A stretch of 8,103 bases of DNA from contig CALLCD010000102.1 of NCBI GenBank assembly GCA_938049795.1, forward strand, positions 1 through 8,103, in the 5' to 3' direction. How positions within the stretch are numbered: the stretch's first letter is position 1; every line of letters begins with the position of its first letter. A program made the translations under genes and the position numbers. The DNA comes from an uncultured Hyphomonadaceae bacterium (GTDB lineage Bacteria; Pseudomonadota; Alphaproteobacteria; Caulobacterales; Hyphomonadaceae). Shown piece by piece: positions 1 to 6,593 of this stretch. The notes beneath the pieces are model-generated. The model ran no database searches. It saw nothing but the letters and a program-made list of their open reading frames with translations, and was not told where the DNA came from.

Positions 1-155
1 ACATAGTAGGTGTCCCAACGCGGATTGCCGCCCTCTTCGGGATTGTAGCGGTAGATCTTGAACGCTTTGATCTTCGCGCCAGCCTCATTTGCGGGCTTGG
101 GCCAGGTTTTTCCGGTTTTTGGCTTGGAGCCTTTGGGAAGGGTGAGTTGTACCAT
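1..155 (-). CDS. sdhB: Succinate dehydrogenase iron-sulfur subunit SdhB, N-terminal part (cut by window edge)
   Basis: SdhB carries the three iron-sulfur clusters that pass electrons from the SdhA flavin to quinone in complex II, on the cytoplasmic face of the inner membrane. Only the first 51 codons are visible. They begin MVQLTLPKGSKPKTGKTWP and reach FKIYRYNPEEGGNPRWDTYY, the characteristic opening of the SdhB ferredoxin-like domain. The cluster-binding cysteines lie beyond the window edge and cannot be checked. The ATG at 155 is preceded by AGGA with an 8-nt spacer. The gene has the same orientation as sdhCDA but is separated from the sdhA stop by about 1.17 kb containing two opposite-strand DUF805 genes, so it is not a simple contiguous member of the sdh operon. 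Identification rests on this short stretch plus the neighbouring sdhCDA genes. Confidence 0.9.
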   Translation of the reverse strand, partial: MVQLTLPKGSKPKTGKTWPKPANEAGAKIKAFKIYRYNPEEGGNPRWDTYY

Positions 156-328
156 GTGATCGGTCCTGTCGGCGGATATTTGGGTTCTTTATAACGCCAT
201 TGTCCACAAAGGCCAGTGATGACGGAGGGGAGGGCGACGTGTCGCACGCGAATGTGAATACAGGGTTCACGCGAACTCAAAACCAACTCATACTGATTGA
301 CTTGGAGGCGGGTTAGAGGGAGCGCAGA
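156..328. promoter_or_regulatory. Divergent intergenic region between sdhB and the first DUF805 gene, with candidate promoters
   Basis: This 173-bp gap separates two divergent start codons, so at least one promoter is expected here. On the plus strand TTCACG (266-271) and CATACT (289-294) are spaced by 17 bp and would start transcription near 301, just before the DUF805 gene. Each box matches the sigma-70 consensus at four of six positions. On the minus strand TATAAA (193-188) is a good -10 placed to give a leader of about 27 nt before sdhB, but I see no convincing -35. A near-palindrome, GTTCACGCGAAC, lies at 265-276 over the plus-strand -35 and could be an operator. All assignments are by eye. 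Confidence 0.35.
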
Positions 329-826
329 ATGGGTGACTATATGAAGTTCCTGTTCGATCCGAACGGGCGGGTGAGCCGGAAGGATATATGGCTGAAATAT
401 CTTTTGGTGGTTATCGCCGCGAATCTTGTTGCCGGTACGTTGGATTTGGTCGCTGGGCTTTTGGGGGCAGCGCCGTTTGGAGCGGCCGTATCGCTGTTCT
501 TTTTTTGGCCGGGCATCGCGGTGAGTGTGAAACGCTTTCACGATAGAGATATGACGGGCTGGTGGGTGCTTATTCTGGCCGTTATTGCCATTGTGGGTGC
601 TGTGCTGTTCATTTTGCCGCTTTTTAGTATCCTGTCTTCACAAGGCATGTCGGGTGGAGGGCTCGCCGGTTCCTCAGTCTTCATGGTGCTTGGCGGGCTG
701 ATCCTGATTGGGGTTGTTCTGTTCTCCTTTGTTGTGAATTACTGCTTGCCCGGGCAGGTGGGGGCCAACAAATATGGGCCGGACCCTCTGGACCCGCTTG
801 ATGGCACGATTGATGCTTTCAATTAG
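329..826 (+). CDS. DUF805 family small membrane protein (first tandem copy)
   Basis: This 165-residue protein has the DUF805 hallmarks. There is an N-terminal signature FDPNGRVSRKDIW (residues 9-21), a central AVSVKRFHDRDMTGWW motif (64-79) and a C-terminal NYCLPGQVGANKYGPDP motif (137-153). Hydrophobic stretches at about 24-48, 50-67, 80-102 and 117-136 suggest four membrane segments with the conserved polar motifs at the membrane edges. The ATG at 329 has GAGGGAG six bases upstream. An in-frame ATG at 341 is possible but is less well placed. The family has no established biochemical role. The gene lies immediately upstream of a paralog in the same orientation, and the pair sits between sdhA and sdhB on the opposite strand. 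Base composition looks somewhat less GC-rich than sdhA, which may only reflect membrane-protein codons. Confidence 0.9.
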   Translation: MGDYMKFLFDPNGRVSRKDIWLKYLLVVIAANLVAGTLDLVAGLLGAAPFGAAVSLFFFWPGIAVSVKRFHDRDMTGWWVLILAVIAIVGAVLFILPLFSILSSQGMSGGGLAGSSVFMVLGGLILIGVVLFSFVVNYCLPGQVGANKYGPDPLDPLDGTIDAFN

Positions 827-936
827 GTGTGGCCCTGAGAGAGGTTACCAAACGAGGATTATCTATGACTGGCTATTTGAAGTTCCTGTTCAATCCGAAC
901 GGGCGGATCAGCCGGAAGGATATCTGGTTGGTGTAT
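341..936 (+). repeat. Conserved 5' block shared by the two DUF805 genes (copies 341-400 and 877-936)
   Basis: The 60-bp segments at 341-400 and 877-936 match at 51 of 60 positions by hand alignment without gaps. They encode the KFLFxPNGRxSRKDIW signature. Several codons are identical even at third positions, which indicates duplication of a common ancestor gene rather than protein-level constraint alone. The coordinates given span both copies. Confidence 0.75.
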
Positions 937-1278
937 CTGTTTCCGTTGATTTCCGTGCTGTTCATTGCGGTCATGCTCAATAGGGAATTTCCTATTATCG
1001 AGCCTGTCTTGCTGTTCTTTGCGTGGCCGTCAATTGCTGTGTCGGCGAAGCGGTTTCATGATCGGGGCATGTCCGGCTGGTGGGCGCTTTTGATTGCGGT
1101 TTCGCTTGCTGCCGTATTTGCACTCCTCCTCGGGGTCATGTTGTATGGCCATGACGTACCTACCAATTTGATCGTCACCGTCTACTATATCATGATCTAT
1201 GGCCCGATGATATTTACCTTCATCGTCAATTATTGCTTGCCCGGGCAGGTGGGGCCGAACAAATATGGGCCGGACCCG
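737..1278 (+). repeat. Conserved 3' block shared by the two DUF805 genes (copies 737-787 and 1228-1278)
   Basis: The 51-bp segments at 737-787 and 1228-1278 match at 47 of 51 positions. They encode NYCLPGQVGxNKYGPDP. The DNA identity here is much higher than in the middle of the genes. The coordinates given span both copies. Confidence 0.75.
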
Positions 1279-1317
1279 CTTGATCGGACTGGCAATCCTG
1301 CTGATGCGTTTGATTAG
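865..1317 (+). CDS. DUF805 family small membrane protein (second tandem copy)
   Basis: This 150-residue paralog of the upstream gene has FNPNGRISRKDIW (residues 9-21), AVSAKRFHDRGMSGWW (58-73) and NYCLPGQVGPNKYGPDP (122-138). Hydrophobic stretches lie at about 22-38, 44-61, 74-94 and 102-121. I chose ATG 865 because GAGGA lies seven bases upstream and because the protein then starts in register with its paralog. An in-frame GTG at 829 would add 12 residues unrelated to the family start. The gap from the first copy is 38 nt, so the two are probably cotranscribed. The stop codon lies only 12 nt from the sdhA stop on the opposite strand, with no clear terminator between them. The molecular function is unknown, and membrane location is inferred from hydrophobicity. 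Confidence 0.9.
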   Translation: MTGYLKFLFNPNGRISRKDIWLVYLFPLISVLFIAVMLNREFPIIEPVLLFFAWPSIAVSAKRFHDRGMSGWWALLIAVSLAAVFALLLGVMLYGHDVPTNLIVTVYYIMIYGPMIFTFIVNYCLPGQVGPNKYGPDPLDRTGNPADAFD

Positions 1318-1329
1318 AGTGCGACGGCT

Positions 1330-3117
1330 CTAATAAACCCGTTTTTTCGGTTTGATGTAGCCGATATCGTTGGACATGGTGAAGTCGTGGACGGGGCGGT
1401 AGTCGATGTTGACTTTGCCGTCGCCATGCCAAGCTAACGTGTGCTTCATCCATTTGCTGTCGTCGCGTTCTGCAAAGTCTTCGCGGGCATGAGCGCCGCG
1501 GCTTTCTTCGCGATTGGCGGCCGAGCTGACGGTGACGGAGGCCTGGGCGATGAGATTGTCAAATTCGAGCGCTTCGACCAAATCTGTGTTCCAGATCATG
1601 GAGCGGTCCTGCACATCGAGCCCGGGGAGTTTGTCGAACACGGCGTCGATTTTCTCGACCCCTTCGCGCAAGACATCGCCGGTGCGATAGACGGCGCAGT
1701 TTTCCTGCATGGTCTTTTGCATTTCGAGCCGGAGCGACGCCACTGAATGTTCGCCGGAGGCATTGCGCATCTGGTCAAAGCGGGTGATGTGCCCGTCGGT
1801 TGCGTCTTTGGCAAGTTCTGGCTGGCTTGCGCCTGCGTCGAGAGTTGCTCCGCAGCGCAGACCAGCGGCGCGGCCAAAGACCACCAGGTCGATCAGCGAG
1901 TTCGAGCCGAGCCGGTTTGCGCCGTGAACCGAGACGCAGGCCGCTTCGCCAACTGCCATCAGGCCCTGAACCACACTGTCAGGATCGCCGTCTTTCTTGG
2001 TCAGCACTTCGCCGTGGAAATTGGTCGGGATGCCGCCCATATTATAGTGCACGGTCGGCAGAACAGGGATCGGTTCTTTGGTGACATCGACACCGGAGAA
2101 GACGCGCGAGGTTTCCGAAATGCCGGGCAGGCGTTCGGCCAGAACGTCCGCGCCGAGATGTTCGAGGTGGAGGAAAATGTGGTCATTGTCTGCGCCGACG
2201 CCGCGGCCTTCGCGGATTTCCATAGTCATGGCGCGGGAGACAAGGTCGCGCGGGGCGAGGTCTTTCACGCTCGGGGCGTAGCGCTCCATGAAGCGTTCGC
2301 CAGTGGAATTGGTCAGATAGCCGCCTTCGCCGCGCGCGCCTTCGGTGATCAGGCACCCTGCGCCGTAAATGCCGGTGGGGTGGAACTGGATGAACTCCAT
2401 ATCCTGAAGCGGCAGGCCGGCGCGCAGGACCATGGCATTGCCGTCGCCGGTGCAAGTGTGGGCCGAGGTGCAGGAGAAGAAAGCGCGGCCATATCCGCCG
2501 GTGGCGAGCACGGTTTTCTGCGCGCGGAAACGGTGGAGGGTGCCGTCATCAAGCTTCCAGGCTGTGACGCCGCGACAGACGCCATCCTCGTCCATGATCA
2601 GGTCGAGCGCGAAATACTCGATAAAGAACTCGGTCTCGTTTTTGACGCACTGGCCGTAAAGCGTGTGCAGCATGGCGTGGCCGGTCCGGTCGGCGGCGGC
2701 GCAGGTGCGCTGGACGGGCGGGCCTTCGCCCATTTCGGTTGTGTGGCCCCCAAACGGGCGCTGATAGATGTTGCCGTCTTCATTGCGCGAGAAGGGCATG
2801 CCCCAATGTTCGAGCTCATAAACGGCGGCGGGGGCTTCGCGGCAGAGATATTCGATCGAGTCCTGATCGCCGAGCCAGTCAGAGCCTTTGACCGTGTCAT
2901 ACATATGCCAGCGCCAGTCATCGGGCCCCATATTGCCAAGCGAGGCAGCAATTCCGCCCTGGGCGGCGACGGTGTGTGAGCGGGTCGGGAAGACTTTCGT
3001 GATGCAGGCGGTTTTCAGCCCCGCTTGGGCCGAGCCGAGCGCGGCACGAAGACCGGAGCCGCCTGCGCCGACAACAACAACATCATAAGTGTGGTCAATA
3101 AATTCATAGTCGCTCAT
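1330..3117 (-). CDS. sdhA: Succinate dehydrogenase flavoprotein subunit SdhA
   Basis: SdhA oxidises succinate to fumarate at a covalently bound FAD and passes electrons to SdhB. It is a complete 595-residue protein of normal length. The dinucleotide-binding motif GAGGSG is at residues 17-22. The FAD-linking histidine is His48 in RSHTVAAQGGI. Catalytic-site residues recognisable by family alignment are His246 in FHPTG, Glu259 in TEGARGEGG, Arg290 in PRDLVSR, His357 in TVHYNMGGIPT and Arg402 in HGANRLGSNS. The C-terminal helical and capping regions are present and the protein ends KPKKRVY. The start at 3117 has AAAGGA eight bases upstream. It is the third gene of a minus-strand sdhC-sdhD-sdhA cluster, 22 nt after sdhD. 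A 410-codon open frame on the opposite strand (1747-2979) is a GC-driven shadow. Confidence 0.99.
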   Translation of the reverse strand: MSDYEFIDHTYDVVVVGAGGSGLRAALGSAQAGLKTACITKVFPTRSHTVAAQGGIAASLGNMGPDDWRWHMYDTVKGSDWLGDQDSIEYLCREAPAAVYELEHWGMPFSRNEDGNIYQRPFGGHTTEMGEGPPVQRTCAAADRTGHAMLHTLYGQCVKNETEFFIEYFALDLIMDEDGVCRGVTAWKLDDGTLHRFRAQKTVLATGGYGRAFFSCTSAHTCTGDGNAMVLRAGLPLQDMEFIQFHPTGIYGAGCLITEGARGEGGYLTNSTGERFMERYAPSVKDLAPRDLVSRAMTMEIREGRGVGADNDHIFLHLEHLGADVLAERLPGISETSRVFSGVDVTKEPIPVLPTVHYNMGGIPTNFHGEVLTKKDGDPDSVVQGLMAVGEAACVSVHGANRLGSNSLIDLVVFGRAAGLRCGATLDAGASQPELAKDATDGHITRFDQMRNASGEHSVASLRLEMQKTMQENCAVYRTGDVLREGVEKIDAVFDKLPGLDVQDRSMIWNTDLVEALEFDNLIAQASVTVSSAANREESRGAHAREDFAERDDSKWMKHTLAWHGDGKVNIDYRPVHDFTMSNDIGYIKPKKRVY

Positions 3118-3139
3118 GGGAGAAATCCTTTGGGCAAGC

Positions 3140-3529
3140 CTAGCTCGCTGAAATCCAGATGTTCAGCACGGACAGCGCTGTGGCGGCAAAAACGCCGATG
3201 GCGAAAAACGTGTTCAGCACCAGAAGCGCCTGCCGTGTGCTTGTCTTTGCTATATAGTCTTCAATCACCACCTGCATGCCGAGGCGCATATGGTAAAAAG
3301 CCGCACCCAGCGTGAGAATGACCACAATAGCATTGAGCGGGTGGGCGAGCCAGTCATGCGCGCTGGCAAAACCGCCCTTCATGGCGAGAAGGCCGGAGAT
3401 GACAAACCACGGCACCAGCACAAGCAATGCGAGCGCGGAGACGCGTTGGCGGATATAATGGCCGGTGCCTGCTCGGGAGGCGCCAAGGCCGCGAACATTG
3501 GCGGCGGGGGTGCGGATCTGATGGCTCAT
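3140..3529 (-). CDS. sdhD: Succinate dehydrogenase membrane anchor subunit SdhD
   Basis: SdhD pairs with SdhC to anchor complex II in the inner membrane and to form the haem b and quinone sites. The protein has 129 residues, normal for the family. After a polar N-terminus comes HYIRQRVSA (24-32), then three hydrophobic helices at about 33-50, 63-87 and 100-127. In HMRLGMQVVIEDY, His80 aligns with the haem-ligand histidine of E. coli SdhD (His71). Asp91 and Tyr92 fall 11 and 12 residues later, matching E. coli Asp82 and the quinone-site Tyr83. The ATG at 3529 has a strong AGGAGG eight bases upstream, which overlaps the sdhC stop codon in TAGGAGG. That arrangement and the 12-nt gap suggest coupled translation with sdhC. 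Confidence 0.95.
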   Translation of the reverse strand: MSHQIRTPAANVRGLGASRAGTGHYIRQRVSALALLVLVPWFVISGLLAMKGGFASAHDWLAHPLNAIVVILTLGAAFYHMRLGMQVVIEDYIAKTSTRQALLVLNTFFAIGVFAATALSVLNIWISAS

Positions 3530-3541
3530 TCGTTGCGCCTC

Positions 3542-3940
3542 CTATGCGTAGTAGGCCAACGCCCAGATGCCGAGCGTGGCAAGTGTGGCGAAGAGGAAAT
3601 TGAAAATGCTGACCATGCTGGCAACCCCAGGGGAGAAGCCTGTGCCCGGTCCGTCCCAGATCAGGTGGCGGATGCCATTGGCGAAATGGTAGGAGAGCGC
3701 GCCGGTAAAGCCGAGAAGGACAATCCGGCCCGGGATCGACAAGACAAGTCCGAGCACGGTCTCATAGGCGTCCGGTCCCATCGCGATGGAGATGATCAGC
3801 GCGGCGATTAGGGCGCTGCCGATATAGAGCGCGACGCCGGACACGCGGTGGGCAATCGAGGCGGCCATGGTCGCATGCCAGCGCCAGATCGAAACATGGG
3901 GGGACAGCGGCCTTTGGCCAGTATCGGGTGTAGACGCCAT
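3542..3940 (-). CDS. sdhC: Succinate dehydrogenase cytochrome b556 subunit SdhC
   Basis: SdhC is the larger membrane anchor of complex II and shares the haem b and quinone site with SdhD. The chosen 132-residue form begins MASTPDTGQRPLSPHVSIW, matching the family opening RPLSPHxxIY. It has SIAHRVSG at 28-35, where Ser28 and Arg32 align with E. coli quinone-site Ser27 and Arg31. It also has HFANGIRHLIWD at 85-96, where His85 aligns with haem-ligand His84. Three membrane helices lie at about 34-54, 65-88 and 106-130. The frame stays open for 93 codons upstream to 4219, but ATG 3940 has AAGAGG seven bases before it and gives the normal family length. The extension would overlap the divergent DUF885 gene. 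It is the first gene of the sdhCDA transcript. Confidence 0.96.
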   Translation of the reverse strand: MASTPDTGQRPLSPHVSIWRWHATMAASIAHRVSGVALYIGSALIAALIISIAMGPDAYETVLGLVLSIPGRIVLLGFTGALSYHFANGIRHLIWDGPGTGFSPGVASMVSIFNFLFATLATLGIWALAYYA

Positions 3941-4026
3941 TATAAAACCTCTTGCATCGCGCGGCAGATCATGGCTCGTTCTTAAACGGCAAAGGTCAAC
4001 TGTCAATAAATGCATTTGGAGCGCAT
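3941..4026. promoter_or_regulatory. Divergent promoter region of sdhC and the DUF885 gene, with sdhC -35 box and a palindrome
   Basis: This 86-bp gap separates divergent start codons. On the minus strand a perfect TTGACA occupies 4006-4001, followed after 16 bp by TAAGAA (3984-3979), a weak -10. This would give an sdhC leader of about 30 nt. A second TTGAC follows seven bases after the first. A perfect 10-bp palindrome, AAATGCATTT, lies at 4008-4017, directly upstream of the sdhC -35 and just before the DUF885 Shine-Dalgarno sequence, so a bound protein could affect both genes. For the plus strand I see only a weak pair, TTAAAC (3982-3987) and AATAAA (4005-4010). The -35 is clear by eye; the rest is inference. 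Confidence 0.45.
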
Positions 4027-5853
4027 ATGGTTTCGCGTGGGACAATTTTACTATTGGTCTGGCTCGGGGCAGGGATGCTCTGTGGCGGGGCTGTCCATGC
4101 GCAGGCCCAGAGCGTGCAAACCGGACATGCCGACATTGCGGCGGAAAATTCCGCAATCTCGGCTGAAATCGAGCAATTACTGGCCGATTATGATGCGTTC
4201 CGGCTGAAAATTGACCCATCGGAAGCGGCGCGCGCCAAGGGGCAATTGCCGACCGGCTGGCCTGATGTCACGCCTGCGCACCGGCAAGACGTGTTGGCCG
4301 AGGCCCGCGCGCTTCTGACGCGGACGCAGGCGCTTGGGGTCCATCACACTTTGGACACGAACATTTTAGAAGTGATCCTGATCTCGCAGGTCAAACATCT
4401 CGAGCAGGACACGCTGCGCATCCCGTTCACCGGAGATTCCGGATTTCACGGTGAACCGGCTTTTGTGATCGGGCGCACCCGTCTGCGCAATGTCGAGGAT
4501 GCGGACGCGGTGATTGCGCGGATCGACGCGATACCGGCCTATTTTGATGACAATATCGCCAATATGCGGCGCGGGATTGCCACGGGCTTTGTCGCGCATA
4601 CAGATCCGCTCGACACGGTGATTGCCCAATTGGCGGATATGCAATCGGGCGATGTTGCGTCGAGCCCGCTCTATGCCCCGTTCCGCGCTTTGCCAGCGGG
4701 CATTGATGCGAGCACCGCCATTCGCCTGCGCAGTGAGGCCAGCGCTGCGATTGCGCGCGGTCAGGCGGCTTATAGCGCGCTCTATCGTTTCTTTACGGAG
4801 GAGTATCGCAGCAAGGCCCGCCCGACCCCGGGCATCTTCAGCACACCGAAGGGCCGCGAGATTTACCGCGCGGCCGTCGCCCAGCACACAACGCGCCCCG
4901 ATCTGACGCCCGAACGCGTTCACGAGATTGGCCTGTCGGAGGTCGCCCGTATCCGCACCGAGATGGAAGAGGTGATTGCGCAAACGGGGTTTGATGGCAG
5001 TTTTGCCGAGTTTCTCGCCTTCCTACGCACTGATCCGCAATTCTATGTGACAACGCCTGAGGCGCTTTTGGCCGAGGCGGCGGTGCTTTCGAAGCGGCTG
5101 GACGCCACCTTGCCGCGCTTTTTTGGAAAATTGCCCCGCCTGCCTTACGGCGTCTCGCCGGTGCCTGCGGACATTGCGCCCGGTTACACCACGGCGCGCT
5201 ATGCCAGCGGGGACGCGGAAACCGGACGGGCAGGGACGTATCTCATCAACACATATCGGCTCGACCAGCGCCCGCTTTACGAACTGCCCGCGCTGACCGC
5301 CCACGAGGCCGTGCCCGGGCATCATTTGCAAATCGCGCTCGCGCAGGAGCTTGAAGACGTACCGGAGTTCCGGCGGAATTATTATGCGACTGCGTTTGGT
5401 GAGGGCTGGGGGCTTTATGCCGAGCGGCTGGCGGGAGAGGCGGGGCTGTATGATACGCCCTATAAACGGTTTGGGGCATTGTCCTATGAGATGTGGCGCG
5501 CCTGCCGGCTTGTCGCGGACACAGGCTTGCACTGGTATGGCTGGAGCCGCGAAAAGGCCGAGAGCTGTTTTCGCGAAAATTCTGCGCTGGCGGAGCTGAA
5601 CATCCAGACCGAGGTGACCCGCTATATTGGCTGGCCCGGGCAAGCGCTCGGCTACAAGATTGGCGAGATCACCATCCGGTCCTTGCGCGCCGAAGCCGAA
5701 GACGCGCTCGGGGCGGCGTTCGACATACGCGATTTCCATGACCTCGTGCTCGAAGAGGGGGCCTTGCCGCTCAGCCTGCTCGAAGCGCGCGTATATGACT
5801 GGATCGAAGGCGAGGTTGAAGCGCTCGAGGCCGAAGCCCGCACGGCGCCTTAA
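4027..5853 (+). CDS. Exported DUF885 family protein, putative zinc metallopeptidase-like
   Basis: This 608-residue protein belongs to the DUF885 (COG4805) family, which is widespread in proteobacteria and often exported. Residues 1-25 form a signal peptide, with Arg4, a hydrophobic core and a signal peptidase I site around AVHA/QAQS, so the mature protein should be periplasmic. The one Cys in the core lacks a lipobox context. The family's metal-site-like motif HEAVPGHH is at 426-433, and GEGWGLYAE follows at 458-466. His426, Glu427, His432 or His433, and Glu459 could form a gluzincin-like zinc site. The substrate is unknown, and peptidase activity is inferred from motif resemblance. ATG 4027 has GGAG five bases upstream and starts the signal peptide cleanly. 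A TTG at 3952 would bury it behind 25 residues. The gene is divergent from sdhC, and the amidotransferase gene follows after 23 nt. Confidence 0.9.
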   Translation: MVSRGTILLLVWLGAGMLCGGAVHAQAQSVQTGHADIAAENSAISAEIEQLLADYDAFRLKIDPSEAARAKGQLPTGWPDVTPAHRQDVLAEARALLTRTQALGVHHTLDTNILEVILISQVKHLEQDTLRIPFTGDSGFHGEPAFVIGRTRLRNVEDADAVIARIDAIPAYFDDNIANMRRGIATGFVAHTDPLDTVIAQLADMQSGDVASSPLYAPFRALPAGIDASTAIRLRSEASAAIARGQAAYSALYRFFTEEYRSKARPTPGIFSTPKGREIYRAAVAQHTTRPDLTPERVHEIGLSEVARIRTEMEEVIAQTGFDGSFAEFLAFLRTDPQFYVTTPEALLAEAAVLSKRLDATLPRFFGKLPRLPYGVSPVPADIAPGYTTARYASGDAETGRAGTYLINTYRLDQRPLYELPALTAHEAVPGHHLQIALAQELEDVPEFRRNYYATAFGEGWGLYAERLAGEAGLYDTPYKRFGALSYEMWRACRLVADTGLHWYGWSREKAESCFRENSALAELNIQTEVTRYIGWPGQALGYKIGEITIRSLRAEAEDALGAAFDIRDFHDLVLEEGALPLSLLEARVYDWIEGEVEALEAEARTAP

Positions 5854-5876
5854 TCTGAGATCTGCTGGAGCGCTTG

Positions 5877-6593
5877 ATGAAACTCACCATAATCGAAAGT
5901 GGATTGCCGCCCGAGGACATCCGCGCGGACTGGCCGCGTTATCCGGCGATGTTTGAAGCCCTGATCGGCCAAGTTGATGACGGGTTTACCTATGAGACCT
6001 GCTCGATTGTGACGGGCGACGCGTTTCCGGACCCTGCAACGCTTGACGGAGTGATCCATACCGGCTCGGCCTATGGGGTCTATGATGATGTGGACTGGAT
6101 GGCTGACCTTATGGGCTTTATCCGCGATGCGGCGGCGGCGAATGTGCCGCAATTTGGCATCTGTTTCGGGCATCAGGCGATGGCAGAAGCGCTAGGCGGC
6201 AAGGTCGTCAAGTCAGACAAGGGCTGGGGTGTCGGGCGGCATGAATATGACACGCCCCACAGGCCGGACTGGATGGGCACGGGGCCGGAGCGATTTGCGC
6301 TGGCGGTGAGCCATCAGGATCAGGTTGTTGCCGTGCCTGAAGGGACGCACGTCACCGCGCGCTCGGACTTCTGCGAATATGCCGGGCTTGCCTATGCGGG
6401 CAGTCCGTCGGCGAGCTTTCAGGGTCATCCCGAGTTTGATGCCGGGTTTTGCTCGGCGCTGCATGAGCTTCGGCGTGAGCGGATCGGCAGTGATCTCGTA
6501 GATGACGCGCTGGCCAGTTTCGCCGCCCCGCTCGACAGCGTGTCCGTGGCCCGCTGGATGGCCGATTTTTTCAGAGCGCATGGGGCGGGCTAG
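5877..6593 (+). CDS. Class I (triad) glutamine amidotransferase domain protein, stand-alone
   Basis: This 238-residue cytoplasmic protein is a class I GATase fold of the GMP-synthase-like type. The nucleophile elbow is GICFGHQ with Cys96. The remaining triad residues are His184 and Glu186 in FQGHPEFD. TGSAYGVYDD (62-71) resembles the GSxxSVYD oxyanion-hole strand, and KGWGVG (115-120) is typical of stand-alone members. No synthetase or ATP-pyrophosphatase domain is attached, and no such gene is adjacent, so the ammonia acceptor or true hydrolase substrate cannot be named. It may instead hydrolyse a gamma-glutamyl compound. I chose ATG 5877 because GGAG lies six bases upstream; the in-frame TTG just before it adds only one residue. 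The gene follows the DUF885 gene by 23 nt with no terminator visible, so cotranscription is likely. Confidence 0.88.
   Translation: MKLTIIESGLPPEDIRADWPRYPAMFEALIGQVDDGFTYETCSIVTGDAFPDPATLDGVIHTGSAYGVYDDVDWMADLMGFIRDAAAANVPQFGICFGHQAMAEALGGKVVKSDKGWGVGRHEYDTPHRPDWMGTGPERFALAVSHQDQVVAVPEGTHVTARSDFCEYAGLAYAGSPSASFQGHPEFDAGFCSALHELRRERIGSDLVDDALASFAAPLDSVSVARWMADFFRAHGAG

Noticed and set aside
85..270. Small minus-strand open frame of 61 codons upstream of sdhB
   Set aside because: It overlaps the sdhB start in another frame, crosses the likely promoter region and shows no recognisable motif.
1315..1332. TAGAG/CTCTA inverted repeat spanning both stop codons as a bidirectional terminator
   Set aside because: The stem is only five base pairs, AT-containing, and lacks a T-run on either side. 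It is too weak to call a terminator.
1747..2979. Long plus-strand open frame (410 codons) opposite sdhA
   Set aside because: It lies wholly antisense to a clearly coding sdhA, resembles no family I recognise, and is expected from GC-rich third positions that remove stop codons on the other strand.
3952..4026. N-terminal extension of the DUF885 protein from TTG 3952
   Set aside because: It would place 25 polar residues before the signal peptide and run through the sdhC promoter. ATG 4027 has its own Shine-Dalgarno sequence.
4027..4110. Lipoprotein signal in the DUF885 protein
   Set aside because: The residues before the Cys are Gly-Met-Leu, which does not fit a lipobox needing a small residue at -1. 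An AxA-like signal peptidase I site follows.
3367..4166. Plus-strand open frames opposite sdhD and sdhC (3290-3811 and 3867-4166)
   Set aside because: Both are antisense to well-supported sdh genes and show no family resemblance.
3542..4219. Longer sdhC starting at 4219 (225 residues)
   Set aside because: The added 93 residues have no family match and overlap the divergent signal-peptide region. ATG 3940 has a good ribosome-binding site and gives the normal length.
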